52,566 nucleotides of DNA from UMGS1696 sp964457685 (GTDB lineage: Bacteria; Bacillota; Clostridia; Oscillospirales; CAG-272), in the NCBI GenBank assembly GCA_964457685.1, contig CAYWFS010000008.1, positions 1 to 52,566 of the forward strand. The letters are read 5' to 3'. The translations under genes were made by a program, and so were the position numbers. This document shows positions 8,740 to 17,242 of this stretch, one piece after another (position 1 is the first letter of the stretch; each line of letters opens with the position of its first letter). Below the pieces are notes generated by a model. The model saw only the letters and a program-made list of their open reading frames with translations. It did not search any database and was not told the DNA's origin.

Positions 8740-9441
8740 ATGCCCGGATATTATTACGGTATAGATTACTCGTATATAGTCTTCGTTTTGCCTGCACTGA
8801 TATTTGCAATGTGGGCAAGCTATAACGTAAAGCATACGTTTTCAAAATATTCCCGTGTTCAGTCCGACAGAGGAATGACAGGCTATGATGCGGCAAGACT
8901 CATACTCGACAAAAACGGTCTGAGACACGTCGGAATAGAGTTGGTCTCGGGAGAGCTTACAGACCACTATGACCCGAGAGCCAATGTTATTCGCCTGTCA
9001 CAAAGCGTATACGGTGTGAGGACTGCATCTGCTGTCGGAGTAGCGGCACATGAAGCAGGACACGCCGTTCAGTACGCACAAGAATATTTCCCGATAAAGC
9101 TCCGTTCGGCAGTTATTCCGGTCACCAATATAGCATCCAAGGCCTCTTTTCCGCTGTTTCTTCTCGGAATCGTGTTTTCGTATTCTCCGCTTTTATATCT
9201 CGGAGTGATACTTTTCGGTGCGTCGGTGGTGTTCCAGCTTATCACGCTTCCCGTTGAGTTTAATGCAAGCAGTCGTGCGATAAAGGCTCTCTCGGATTCG
9301 GGAATGAGCAGAGAGGGAGTGTCGGCGGCTAAAAAAGTGCTTACTGCGGCTGCTCTTACCTATGTTGCCGCTCTTGCCTCGGCTATCGGAAACTTCCTCA
9401 GACTTCTAACGATTGCAAAGAGAAATGACAGAAACAGATGA
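8740..9441 (+). CDS. YugP-type membrane zinc metallopeptidase
   Basis: A 233-residue membrane protein with an HEAGHAVQ zinc-protease motif near residue 107. An N-terminal membrane segment (about 10-28) precedes the soluble catalytic part, two or three further spans follow (about 140-185), and a final hydrophobic helix lies about 205-225. This matches the neutral zinc metallopeptidase family that includes YugP (Peptidase_M family, substrate unknown). It sits between fmt and rsmB, a position not seen in B. subtilis but, as far as I know, common in Clostridia. The stop overlaps the start of rsmB (ATGA). Confidence 0.88.
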   Translation: MPGYYYGIDYSYIVFVLPALIFAMWASYNVKHTFSKYSRVQSDRGMTGYDAARLILDKNGLRHVGIELVSGELTDHYDPRANVIRLSQSVYGVRTASAVGVAAHEAGHAVQYAQEYFPIKLRSAVIPVTNIASKASFPLFLLGIVFSYSPLLYLGVILFGASVVFQLITLPVEFNASSRAIKALSDSGMSREGVSAAKKVLTAAALTYVAALASAIGNFLRLLTIAKRNDRNR

Positions 9442-10712
9442 CAGAAAAAAATAACATGAATGCAAGAGAAGCCGCACTTCGTTCACTTGTAAAAATCGAA
9501 GAAAGCGGACGATATTCAAACCTCGAAATAGATTCCACAATCGAAAAGCTGAAGCTCAGCGATGTTGACCGAGCATTGTATACAAGACTTGTCTACGGTG
9601 TCACAGAACGTCGCCTGACGCTTGATTATATAATTTCCGAGTACTCGACAAGAGATATAAAGGAGCTTGACCTCGATGTTCTGACAGCTCTCAGACTCGG
9701 GATATATCAAATGACCTTTATGGATAAAATCCCCGATCACTCTGCAGTAAACGAATCCGTTTCACTTGTGTCGAGAGCAAAATCGGGATATGTCAACGCA
9801 GTACTTCGCTCATTTATAAGAGGCGGCAAGAAGTACGGCATTCCCGAGGACGAGGATTTGCGTCTTGAGGTCATGTATTCCGTTCCCCGTGAGATATGCC
9901 GAATATATAAAAAAGCCTGCCCCGATGAAATGGACGCACTTCTTACTGCAATGAACCGTGAGCCGCATATAGCACTCAGACTGAATACGCTTCACGGAAA
10001 TGAGCTTCCCGAGGACGGAATTCCCTCGACTATAGCCGATGACATAGTTCTTGTAAAAAACATGAGCGGAGAAATAAGAGAGGGAATAAAGCAGGGAAAG
10101 TGGTTCGTGCAGGATGAAGCTTCAAGAATAACTTCTATGGCTGTCGGTGCGAAAAAAAGTGAAACAGTAGTAGATACTTGCTCATGCCCCGGCGGAAAAA
10201 GCTTTTCTATGGCTATAGATATGGAAAACTGCGGCGAGGTTTATTCCTTTGACCTCCATAAAAACAAGCTGTCACTCCTCGATAAAGGTGCGGAAAGACT
10301 TGGTATATCCATAATAAAAAGCGAAGCAAGAGACGCACGTCATCCTCTCGAAGAACTTATAGGTAAGGCTGACCGTGTTCTTTGCGATGCTCCATGCTCG
10401 GGTCTGGGAATCATTGCCAAAAAGCCCGAGATACGCTATAAAAACATAAGCGATATAGAAAAGCTTCCCGATATACAGCAGTCCGTGCTTTCGGGTGCGG
10501 CGGAGTATGTCAGAGAGGGCGGAGTGCTTGTTTATTCTACTTGCACAATAAACCCCGATGAGAACGAAGAAGTGGTTAAAAAATTCCTTTCTTCTCACGA
10601 AAACTTCAGACTTGACGAAAACGAACATTTACACGGCGGAATGCGTACATTTTTACCTCATCGAGATAATTGCGACGGATTCTTTGCCGCTCGTATGATA
10701 AGAATAAAATGA
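9438..10712 (+). CDS. rsmB: 16S rRNA (cytosine-967-C5)-methyltransferase
   Basis: Methylates C967 of 16S rRNA using S-adenosylmethionine. The N-terminal NusB-like domain covers about residues 5-135 (MNAREAALRSL start). The methyltransferase domain follows with the SAM-binding CSCPGGKSF near 247, the DAPCSGLG motif near 316 and the catalytic STCTINPDENE near 365, containing the TC nucleophile. The length, 424 residues, is normal. It overlaps by four bases with both the preceding protease gene and the following rlmN. Confidence 0.94.
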   Translation: MTEKNNMNAREAALRSLVKIEESGRYSNLEIDSTIEKLKLSDVDRALYTRLVYGVTERRLTLDYIISEYSTRDIKELDLDVLTALRLGIYQMTFMDKIPDHSAVNESVSLVSRAKSGYVNAVLRSFIRGGKKYGIPEDEDLRLEVMYSVPREICRIYKKACPDEMDALLTAMNREPHIALRLNTLHGNELPEDGIPSTIADDIVLVKNMSGEIREGIKQGKWFVQDEASRITSMAVGAKKSETVVDTCSCPGGKSFSMAIDMENCGEVYSFDLHKNKLSLLDKGAERLGISIIKSEARDARHPLEELIGKADRVLCDAPCSGLGIIAKKPEIRYKNISDIEKLPDIQQSVLSGAAEYVREGGVLVYSTCTINPDENEEVVKKFLSSHENFRLDENEHLHGGMRTFLPHRDNCDGFFAARMIRIK

Positions 10713-11761
10713 ATGAAAATACAGTAAAGCCCGATATAATGTCGATGACAAAGGAGGAGCTTATCCCCGTTGTCGAAGCTCTGGGCGAAAAGAAATTCCG
10801 TGCGGCACAGCTTTTTACATGGATGTCCCGCGGTGAAGAAATAGACGGAATGAGCAATCTCCCGAAAGGGTTCAGAGAAAAGCTGAAAAACGAATGCGAA
10901 TACCGTCTCCCGAAAATAGTGGAAAAATATGTGTCGAAAATAGACGGCACGATAAAATATCTCTTTTCTCTTGTTGACGGAGAGTGCGTGGAATCCGTTT
11001 TTATGCACTATGAGCATGGAACAAGTCTTTGCGTGTCCTCTCAGGCAGGATGTGCAATGGGATGCAAGTTCTGTGCCTCCACTCTCAACGGCAAGGTTCG
11101 CAGTCTCACTCCGTCCGAAATTCTCGGTCAGGTTGCGGCTGTAACTCATGATACCGGAGAAAGAGTTGACGGTATCGTTATGATGGGTATCGGAGAGCCG
11201 CTTGATAACTACGACAACGTAATAAAATTCTTGCACCTTGTCTCCGATATGGACGGTCTCGGAATAGGACTCCGTCATATATCACTCTCGACCTGCGGAC
11301 TTGCACCCAGAGTAAAAAGACTTGCGGATGAGGGACTTCCCGTAACGCTGTCGGTGTCTCTCCACGCTTCCGACGATAAGACAAGAAGTGAGCTTATGCC
11401 CGTTAATAACCGATACAATATAGCGGAGCTTATGGAAGCTTGCAGATATTATTTTGCAAAGACGGGACGCAGAGTTTCGTTTGAATATACGCTCATCTCG
11501 GGCAAAAACGATAACGAAGCAGATGCTGTAAAGCTTGCCTCCGTGATAAAAAACGGAATGAAAGCACCGGCACACGTCAATCTTATTCTGCTGAATGAGG
11601 TAAGCGAGACGGGACTTAAAACACCGGGACGTGAAAGAGCAAGAGCATTTGCAGCCACTCTTTCAAAAGTGGGAGTTAACGCTACGATAAGACGGACACT
11701 CGGTTCGGATATCAATGCCTCCTGCGGTCAGCTCAGACTTAAAAAGCTCGGTATGGTCTGA
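10709..11761 (+). CDS. rlmN: 23S rRNA (adenine-2503-C2)/tRNA methyltransferase RlmN
   Basis: A radical-SAM enzyme that methylates A2503 of 23S rRNA and A37 of some tRNAs. The CxxxCxxC cluster is Cys115, Cys119 and Cys122 (CAMGCKFC). MGIGEPL near 155 and SLHAS near 220 are typical, and a conserved Cys near the C-terminus (SDINASCGQLR) is the methyl-carrying residue. The ATG at 10709 overlaps the rsmB stop; an open frame back to 10670 is only a shadow. 350 residues, normal length. Confidence 0.95.
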   Translation: MNENTVKPDIMSMTKEELIPVVEALGEKKFRAAQLFTWMSRGEEIDGMSNLPKGFREKLKNECEYRLPKIVEKYVSKIDGTIKYLFSLVDGECVESVFMHYEHGTSLCVSSQAGCAMGCKFCASTLNGKVRSLTPSEILGQVAAVTHDTGERVDGIVMMGIGEPLDNYDNVIKFLHLVSDMDGLGIGLRHISLSTCGLAPRVKRLADEGLPVTLSVSLHASDDKTRSELMPVNNRYNIAELMEACRYYFAKTGRRVSFEYTLISGKNDNEADAVKLASVIKNGMKAPAHVNLILLNEVSETGLKTPGRERARAFAATLSKVGVNATIRRTLGSDINASCGQLRLKKLGMV

Positions 11762-11841
11762 AAAAACGGCTTAAAAACCGAATTTTCAATATACATGAAA
11801 AATAACGAAGAAAAATTTATATTTGATTTATATTTTTATAG

Positions 11842-11847
11842 TATAAT
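11842..11847 (+). promoter_or_regulatory. Possible internal promoter for prpC-prkC
   Basis: A TATAAT lies in the 140-base gap after rlmN, about 55 bases before prpC, in an AT-rich context. I find no good -35 element at 16-18 bases, so this is a tentative call. The run of bases shares the TTTTTATAGTATAAT string with the yicC promoter. Confidence 0.4.
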
Positions 11848-11901
11848 ACTCAAATAAACGGAAAGCAAAGACCCCACATTATTTTAGGCAGGGAGAAAAA
11901 T

Positions 11902-12657
11902 ATGTTATTTTACGGTAAGACAGATGTAGGCAGAAGACGCGCCGTTAATCAGGACAACTTTATAATAAAGAAGTATTCGCCCGACGTGCTTCTTGCCGTA
12001 GTTTGCGATGGTATGGGCGGTGCCAACGGAGGAAATGTTGCTTCGACACTTGCCGCCGAAACCTTTGCCGCTCGTGTGGATGAATATGAACAAAGGCACA
12101 GAGAGTTCTTCGGTATGAGTGAGGAGGATATACTCGACCTTCTCTCGGATGCGGCTACGGAAGCTAACCGTGCGGTGTACAGACGTGCCTCGGGAGATAT
12201 TTCTCTTTCGGGAATGGGAACTACACTTGTAGGTTGCATAATTTCGGGAGAACACGCTTACGTTGTAAATGTCGGAGACAGCAGACTTTATGTGTTCTCG
12301 GGCAGTGATATAACTCAGGTAACTCACGACCACTCGTATGTGCAATATTTTATAGACCAGGGAAAAATGACAGTTGAGGAAGCAAAGAAATCCCGCAACA
12401 AGAATCTTATAACCCGTGCGGTTGGAATAGAAAAGACGGTCGGAGCCGATCTGTTCAGCCATGCTATGCCGACGGGAAGCTGTGCGGTGCTTTGCTCTGA
12501 CGGACTTTCAAACCTTGTAGACCCCGAGGAAATCGGCGGAATAGTAAAGGGGATAAGAAGTTCCGAGGACATCGAAAAGGCATGCGGCGAGCTTATAGAC
12601 GAAGCAAACAGACGCGGCGGAAACGATAATATTACGGCAGTCCTTTTGTCTGTTTGA
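11902..12657 (+). CDS. prpC: PP2C-family Ser/Thr protein phosphatase
   Basis: A 251-residue metal-dependent phosphatase (PrpC/Stp). The motifs are the N-terminal GRRRAVNQDN, CDGMGGANGG near residue 36 (metal Asp), GTTLVG near 104, GDSRLYV near 124, ITRAVG near 168 and the final GGNDNITAV near 240 (metal Asp). It reverses the phosphorylation made by the PASTA kinase encoded next. The pair is conserved in Firmicutes and governs cell-wall, growth and spore-germination responses. A GGCAGGGAG ribosome binding site precedes the ATG. Confidence 0.95.
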   Translation: MLFYGKTDVGRRRAVNQDNFIIKKYSPDVLLAVVCDGMGGANGGNVASTLAAETFAARVDEYEQRHREFFGMSEEDILDLLSDAATEANRAVYRRASGDISLSGMGTTLVGCIISGEHAYVVNVGDSRLYVFSGSDITQVTHDHSYVQYFIDQGKMTVEEAKKSRNKNLITRAVGIEKTVGADLFSHAMPTGSCAVLCSDGLSNLVDPEEIGGIVKGIRSSEDIEKACGELIDEANRRGGNDNITAVLLSV

Positions 12658-12676
12658 TTCGGAGAGCTTAAAAAAC

Positions 12677-14614
12677 ATGATGGAAATATATGAAAAATAC
12701 GTCGGGCTTGTGTTCGACGACCGTTATCGGATAGAGCGTGTCATCGGTATCGGAGGAATGGCGATAGTTTTTAAAGCTACCGACCTCCTTATGAGACGTG
12801 TTGTTGCGGTAAAGATACTGAAGGACGAAATATCCGAGGACGAACAAAGCGTAAAACGATTTGAGAACGAGTCTCGTGCCGTATCCATGCTTTCCCATCA
12901 GAATATCGTTAACGTGTATGACGTTTCGATAAGGGAAAACATAAAATATATAGTTATGGAGTTCGTTGAGGGAATAACGCTCAAAAACTATATGGAGCAT
13001 AGAGAGGTGCTTAATCTCCGTGAGATAATAAGCTATACCACTCAAATACTCCGCGCCCTCGACCATGCCCATAAAAAGGGTATAATCCACCGTGATATAA
13101 AGCCGCAGAATATCATGCTCCTTAAAAACGGCGTGATAAAGGTCATGGATTTCGGAATTGCAAAGCTTCCGAATGCGGAAACCATTACAATGGCGGATAA
13201 AGCTATAGGAACGGTGTACTATATAAGCCCCGAGCAGGTAATGGGCGGTGAGATAGACGCAAGAAGCGACCTTTACTCCCTCGGTGCAATGATGTATGAG
13301 ATGGCGACGGGTTCACTTCCGTTTACGGCTGAAACTCCAGTGTCGGTTGCACTCATGCAGGTGAACGATAATCCCGTTAAGCCGAGAGAGGTAAATCCTC
13401 ATATTCCCGTGGGACTTGAGCAGATAATCATGCGTGCAATGGAAAAAGCTCCGGCTGAAAGATACCAGAGTGCGGAGGAAATGCTCGGACAGCTGCTCAA
13501 GCTCAGAGAAAATCCGAAGATAATATTCAAGGAAAACAAAAGCTCTAAGAATACCCGCTCAAAGCAGTCCGCAAAGGCGAAAAAAAATAAAACAAGCCGT
13601 TCCATGTTACCGATAATCATGGGAGTTACACTTGCGTTTATCACGACTGCCGGAATCTCCGGATATTATCTCATAGACAAGCTGTTTATTCACGGAACAT
13701 CAAGCAGCTATATCGAAATCCCCGTCGAAACCTTCCGTGACGGTTATTATTCGACTGAGCTTGAGGAATGGTTTGCAAAAAGCGAACGATATACCCTTGC
13801 GGAAGTGAATTACGAATACAGCTCGACCGAGGAAAAGGGTAAGATATTAGACCAGGAGCCGGGTGCGAATGAAGTCAAAAAAATACTCCCCGGTAAGCAG
13901 AAATGCGAGATAAAGCTGACGGTCAGTCTCGGCGAAAAAACGATAAAAATAGATGACTATACCGCCATAGACTACCGTACAGTAGATGCCGCACTTCGTA
14001 AAGAAGGACTTAAAGTATCTCTTGAATATGTTTCGAGTGATATATATGAAATAGGTCATGTTGTAAGAACGGAGCCGGAAGCAGGCAGTGTTGTTGCCGA
14101 GGGTGACAGTGTTGTTATATATATCAGCCAGGGTATAGACGTTGTAAAAACGATGGTTCCGAATTTTGTCGGACTCAGCGAGGCACAGACTCTTATCAAG
14201 CTCATGGAATATGACCTGAATATCGGAGAGGTAACCTATGTCAAGTCGGAAATGACCGCAGGCTCTGTGGTTGAACAAAGCGTTACGGCATGGCTTGAGG
14301 TTCCGCAGTATTCCGAAATAGATTTTAAGATAAGCGGCGGTGTGTCGTATTCGGGTGACGGAAAAACAATTCCCACTTCCGATGATATGTCGTATAACAA
14401 CAGCTATAATGAAACGGAAGACCCCGACTATACCGAGGACGACTACTACAACGATTACTACGATGACTCATATGAGGACGACGACATTTACGACTACGAT
14501 TATGACGACTCGTATAACGACAACTATAACGATTATACCGATGAGGATGACTGGTTTAATGATGACTCGGGGCTTTTCTCAAACGGCGGAAATCTTTTCA
14601 AGGGTTCTGATTGA
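12677..14614 (+). CDS. prkC: PASTA-domain Ser/Thr kinase
   Basis: A 645-residue membrane kinase. The catalytic domain covers residues 12-280, with the glycine loop GIGGMA, Lys of VAVKIL, HRDIKPQN and DFGIAK, and APE-like SPEQ. A Lys-rich linker leads to one membrane span (about 309-335, SMLPIIMG onward). The outer part carries about three PASTA repeats (336-560), which in homologues sense muropeptides or lipid II. The final 70 residues (about 575-645) are an unusual Asp/Tyr/Asn/Glu tail with repeated DDYY and YNDNY blocks. Two ATGs (12677, 12680) follow GGAGAG; either may be used. The stop overlaps the rsgA start (TGATG). Confidence 0.95.
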   Translation: MMEIYEKYVGLVFDDRYRIERVIGIGGMAIVFKATDLLMRRVVAVKILKDEISEDEQSVKRFENESRAVSMLSHQNIVNVYDVSIRENIKYIVMEFVEGITLKNYMEHREVLNLREIISYTTQILRALDHAHKKGIIHRDIKPQNIMLLKNGVIKVMDFGIAKLPNAETITMADKAIGTVYYISPEQVMGGEIDARSDLYSLGAMMYEMATGSLPFTAETPVSVALMQVNDNPVKPREVNPHIPVGLEQIIMRAMEKAPAERYQSAEEMLGQLLKLRENPKIIFKENKSSKNTRSKQSAKAKKNKTSRSMLPIIMGVTLAFITTAGISGYYLIDKLFIHGTSSSYIEIPVETFRDGYYSTELEEWFAKSERYTLAEVNYEYSSTEEKGKILDQEPGANEVKKILPGKQKCEIKLTVSLGEKTIKIDDYTAIDYRTVDAALRKEGLKVSLEYVSSDIYEIGHVVRTEPEAGSVVAEGDSVVIYISQGIDVVKTMVPNFVGLSEAQTLIKLMEYDLNIGEVTYVKSEMTAGSVVEQSVTAWLEVPQYSEIDFKISGGVSYSGDGKTIPTSDDMSYNNSYNETEDPDYTEDDYYNDYYDDSYEDDDIYDYDYDDSYNDNYNDYTDEDDWFNDDSGLFSNGGNLFKGSD

Positions 14615-15642
14615 TGAATAAAGAAAGCTATAAAGGAATAATTACCAGAGGAGTGGGCGGACTTTACGGAGTCAGAATAGAGGAAAACGGCTCCTGCTCC
14701 GAGGAAATACTTTGCCGTGCAAGAGGTGCGTTCAGACATGAGCAGCTTACCCCTACAGTCGGAGACGATGTTGTGATAATTCCTGCGTCCGATGAAGCAA
14801 CGGATTCCGCGGTGGTTATGGAAGAAAAAGGCAAAAAGAAATCACAGAACGGAAAGAACGATGTTCGTGTCGATTATGTAATTGACGAAATACTTCAAAG
14901 AAGAAGCATAATGATACGTCCAGCTCTTTCAAATCTCGATTATCTCTTTGCGGTTATTCCTGCCGCTTCCCCCGAACCTGACCTCCTTACGGCAGATAAG
15001 CTTACCGTTATTGCGGAAAATTACGATATAGAGACCGTAGTCGTTATAAACAAAGCTGACCTTGCCCCCGAAAGAGCCGAAGAAATAGCCGAAATATATA
15101 AAACAGCAGGATATTCGGTGTTCAAGCTCAGTGCGTCATCCGGAGAGGGTGTCGGCGAGCTTATGGACTATATAAAAACCGTATCTGCGAATAAGGACGG
15201 ACGAGAACACGTCAGCGGTGCGTTTGCGGGTGTGTCGGGAGCCGGAAAATCCACTCTCATGACAGCACTGTTTCCGCATTTGAAGCTGGCGGCGGGAAAG
15301 GTAAGCAGAAAGACCGAAAGAGGAAGACATACCACAAGACACGTTGAGCTTTATCCGACAGACCTTGACGGACATATTTTCTGGCTTGCCGATACACCGG
15401 GATTTTCGATGCTTGACTTTACGAGATTTAACTTCTTCCCGTACAGTGAGCTTGCGTCAAGCTTCCGTGAATTCGATGATTGTATAGGAAACTGTAAATA
15501 TACAAAATGTACTCATCTTAAAGAAGAGGGCTGTGCAGTGCTTGAAAAAATGAAGGAAGGAAAAATATCTTCATCACGGCACGACAGCTATGTCAGAATA
15601 TATGCAGAGCAAAGGAGTGTACCCGAATGGAAAAGACGATGA
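14614..15642 (+). CDS. rsgA: Ribosome small-subunit GTPase RsgA
   Basis: A circularly permuted GTPase that helps 30S subunit maturation (CpgA/YloQ). An OB fold spans about 1-90; the G4 motif NKAD near 147 comes before the P-loop GVSGAGKST near 203 and the G3 DTPGF near 254, the permuted order of this family. The C-terminal zinc site is the CIGNCKYTKCTHLKEEGC region near 290-307. The ATG at 14614 overlaps the kinase stop; a TTG at 14611 is a less likely start. In B. subtilis rpe follows, but here thiN does. Confidence 0.95.
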   Translation: MNKESYKGIITRGVGGLYGVRIEENGSCSEEILCRARGAFRHEQLTPTVGDDVVIIPASDEATDSAVVMEEKGKKKSQNGKNDVRVDYVIDEILQRRSIMIRPALSNLDYLFAVIPAASPEPDLLTADKLTVIAENYDIETVVVINKADLAPERAEEIAEIYKTAGYSVFKLSASSGEGVGELMDYIKTVSANKDGREHVSGAFAGVSGAGKSTLMTALFPHLKLAAGKVSRKTERGRHTTRHVELYPTDLDGHIFWLADTPGFSMLDFTRFNFFPYSELASSFREFDDCIGNCKYTKCTHLKEEGCAVLEKMKEGKISSSRHDSYVRIYAEQRSVPEWKRR

Positions 15643-16262
15643 ATGATATAAAAACAGCTCTTGTTATAACAGGCGGATATTGCAATGTGGAGGCTGTTGC
15701 AAATATGCTTCCCGAGTCGGTCGATCTGACTATAGCGGCAGACAGCGGATATGCAACCGCACAAAAACTGGGAATAACCCCCGATATTACTATGGGAGAC
15801 TTTGACTCATATAAGGACAACCTCCCGCCCGAGATGAATATTATGCGTGTTGCCTGCGAAAAGGATGTCACGGACACAATGCTTGCCTGTGAATACGCAA
15901 AGGACAACGGATGCAGATATATTACCATTGTGGGAGGTACCGGAGGCAGAATAGACCACTCAATATCGAATGTGTTCTACCTTGAGGATCTGCGTAGACA
16001 GGGAATCAGAGTAAAGCTCACCGACGGAGAAAACACGGTTCAGGTAATCCTTGACGAGACCGTTACCGTAAAATCCGACGGCGGTTACTTCTCGATATTT
16101 GCACTTGACAAATGCGTTGTAACCGAATGCGGATGTAAATATCCTCTCAGCAATGCGACCCTCGTCAGACAGCGTCCGTATGCTGTAAGTAATGAGGTTG
16201 ACGGAGACCATGCCGTTATCAAAATCGAGGGTGCTGCTCTCCTTGTTACAAGCAAGCGGTAA
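15627..16262 (+). CDS. thiN: Thiamine pyrophosphokinase
   Basis: Converts thiamine to thiamine diphosphate with ATP. The protein has 211 residues with DSGYATAQKLGITPDITMGDFDS near 40-60 (the substrate Asp cluster), EKDVTDTMLA near 78 and GGTGGRIDHSISN near 104, all typical of thiamine pyrophosphokinase. The beta-barrel C-terminal part follows residue 130. The gene overlaps the end of rsgA by 16 bases and is preceded by AAAGGAGT. Its position between rsgA and spoVM matches B. subtilis yloS/thiN. Confidence 0.93.
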   Translation: MEKTMNDIKTALVITGGYCNVEAVANMLPESVDLTIAADSGYATAQKLGITPDITMGDFDSYKDNLPPEMNIMRVACEKDVTDTMLACEYAKDNGCRYITIVGGTGGRIDHSISNVFYLEDLRRQGIRVKLTDGENTVQVILDETVTVKSDGGYFSIFALDKCVVTECGCKYPLSNATLVRQRPYAVSNEVDGDHAVIKIEGAALLVTSKR

Positions 16263-16274
16263 CCTCTCACTCAT

Positions 16275-16306
16275 CGAGCGAATATAATGATAACAAATAA
16301 CGCTCG
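16275..16306 (+). promoter_or_regulatory. Inverted repeat before spoVM
   Basis: CGAGCG at 16275-16280 can pair with CGCTCG at 16301-16306 around a 20-base AT-rich loop that contains TATAAT. The right arm runs into the GGGAGG (16306-16311) ribosome binding site of spoVM, so the hairpin could affect its translation. A role is inference only. Confidence 0.4.
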
Positions 16307-16317
16307 GGAGGTCTGAA

Positions 16318-16392
16318 ATGAAGATAGTTGTATGGAAAAGTCCACGTTTTGCGGTTCCGTTTTTTAAGCGACTGTTTAAATTCGGCAAATAA
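16318..16392 (+). CDS. spoVM: Stage V sporulation protein M (SpoVM), 24 residues
   Basis: A 24-codon gene: MKIVVWKSPRFAVPFF followed by KRLFKFGK. It matches SpoVM, an amphipathic helix that recognises the positively curved forespore membrane and anchors the SpoIVA coat basement layer. Lys7, Pro9 and Phe11 align with the same positions of B. subtilis SpoVM (MKFYTIKLPKF), where Pro9 is needed for correct membrane insertion. A strong GGGAGG lies seven bases before the ATG, and the location right after thiN is the same as in B. subtilis. The gene is too short for ordinary gene finders. Main alternative: a chance cationic peptide, unlikely given motif plus location. Confidence 0.82.
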   Translation: MKIVVWKSPRFAVPFFKRLFKFGK

Positions 16393-16403
16393 CATAAAAT
16401 AAT

Positions 16404-16454
16404 ACCCGACAATGCGAATCGGTTATCGTTTTCTCGCAGGTCGGGTGTTTTTTT
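16404..16454 (+). terminator. Terminator after spoVM
   Basis: ACCCGAC (16404-16410) pairs with GTCGGGT (16440-16446), and TGCGA/TCGCA extends the stem inside. A T-rich run follows at 16448-16454. It closes the long housekeeping operon. Confidence 0.85.
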
Positions 16455-16523
16455 ATGTTTGTTCGGGAATAATAATTGTGGTTTTGGTATCGCAAGACCG
16501 AAATAAATCGTAAGGAGATAAGC

Positions 16524-17149
16524 GTGAAAAGCGAAAATAATAACGTAAACGAAAAAAACAACGCAACGGTGGAGCTTCTTTCGGAAATGCACCGTAACGT
16601 CACAATGGGCAGTGAAAATCTTGTCTCGGTAATTCCGATGATAAAGGATAAATTTCTTCTGTCAAACGTCACAAATCAAATCGAGGAGTACGCTTCCTTG
16701 CAGAGAGAGTGCGAAAAACACCTGAGAAAGCATTCCGTTGAGCCAAAGGAAACCTCTTTTATGAAAAAAATGATGGCAAGGGGAGGGATAGCAATGAATA
16801 CCATGTTCGATTCCTCCGACAGCCATATAGCGGAAATGATAGAAAAAGGCACGAGAATGGGACTTGAAGCTCTCGAAAAAAAGCACGGTGAGCTGGAAAA
16901 CAGAAGCTGTGACACGGATGTGTTAAGCCTGTGCGGAGACATCGAAGCCTTTGAAAGACGTGAGACAAAGAAAATAAAGGACTATANNNNNNNNNNNNNN
17001 NNNNNNNNNNNNNNNNNNNNNNNNNNNNNNNNNNNNNNNNNNNNNNNNNNNNNNNNNNNNNNNNNNNNNNNNNNNNNNNNNNNNNNTGCGGAGACATCGA
17101 AGCCTTTGAAAGACGTGAGACAAAGAAAATAAAGGACTATATCGTGTAA
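16524..17149 (+). CDS. Helical hypothetical protein, interrupted only by an assembly gap
   Basis: The GTG at 16524 follows AAGGAG at 16512-16517. Read up to the gap and then from the repeated 55 bases onward, it gives a continuous 156-residue protein that ends KIKDYIV and a stop at 17147-17149. It is charged and almost entirely helical, with the shape of a four-helix bundle: a first helix about 12-35, then about 40-72, a basic/Met-rich helix near 85-100, GTRMGLEALEKK near 115-127 and a last helix 140-155. I suspect a ferritin-like or DUF2383-like bundle, but no metal-binding pattern is clear. No function assigned. The N-filled frame should not be read as a longer protein. Confidence 0.7.
16932..17141. 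other. 100-N assembly gap flanked by a perfect 55-base repeat
   Basis: Bases 16932-16986 are repeated exactly at 17087-17141, with 100 N between (16987-17086). Removing the N run and one repeat copy keeps the reading frame of the surrounding gene, so the two contigs simply overlap by 55 bases. Confidence 0.93.
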
Positions 17150-17176
17150 TTAATCATTTAATCTGCACTAACCCTA

Positions 17177-17205
17177 TTGAACTTACGGAATAAATCATGT
17201 ATAAT
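17177..17205 (+). promoter_or_regulatory. Promoter of the GH43-like gene
   Basis: TTGAAC at 17177-17182 and TATAAT at 17200-17205 with a 17-base spacer, about 38 bases before the start codon. Confidence 0.85.
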
Positions 17206-17242
17206 ACAGCTAACAAATCACAGAAATGCGGAGGCTGTATAA

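Noticed and set aside
14340..14621. Thr/Met/Arg-rich open frame of 93 codons
   Set aside because: It is the +1 frame of the Asp/Tyr tail of the PASTA kinase; low complexity and no ribosome site.
16476..17132. Open frame of 218 residues running through the first N gap
   Set aside because: It reads the N block as codons and ends in a shifted frame within the duplicated 55 bases. The real gene begins at the GTG at 16524 and ends at 17149 after collapse.
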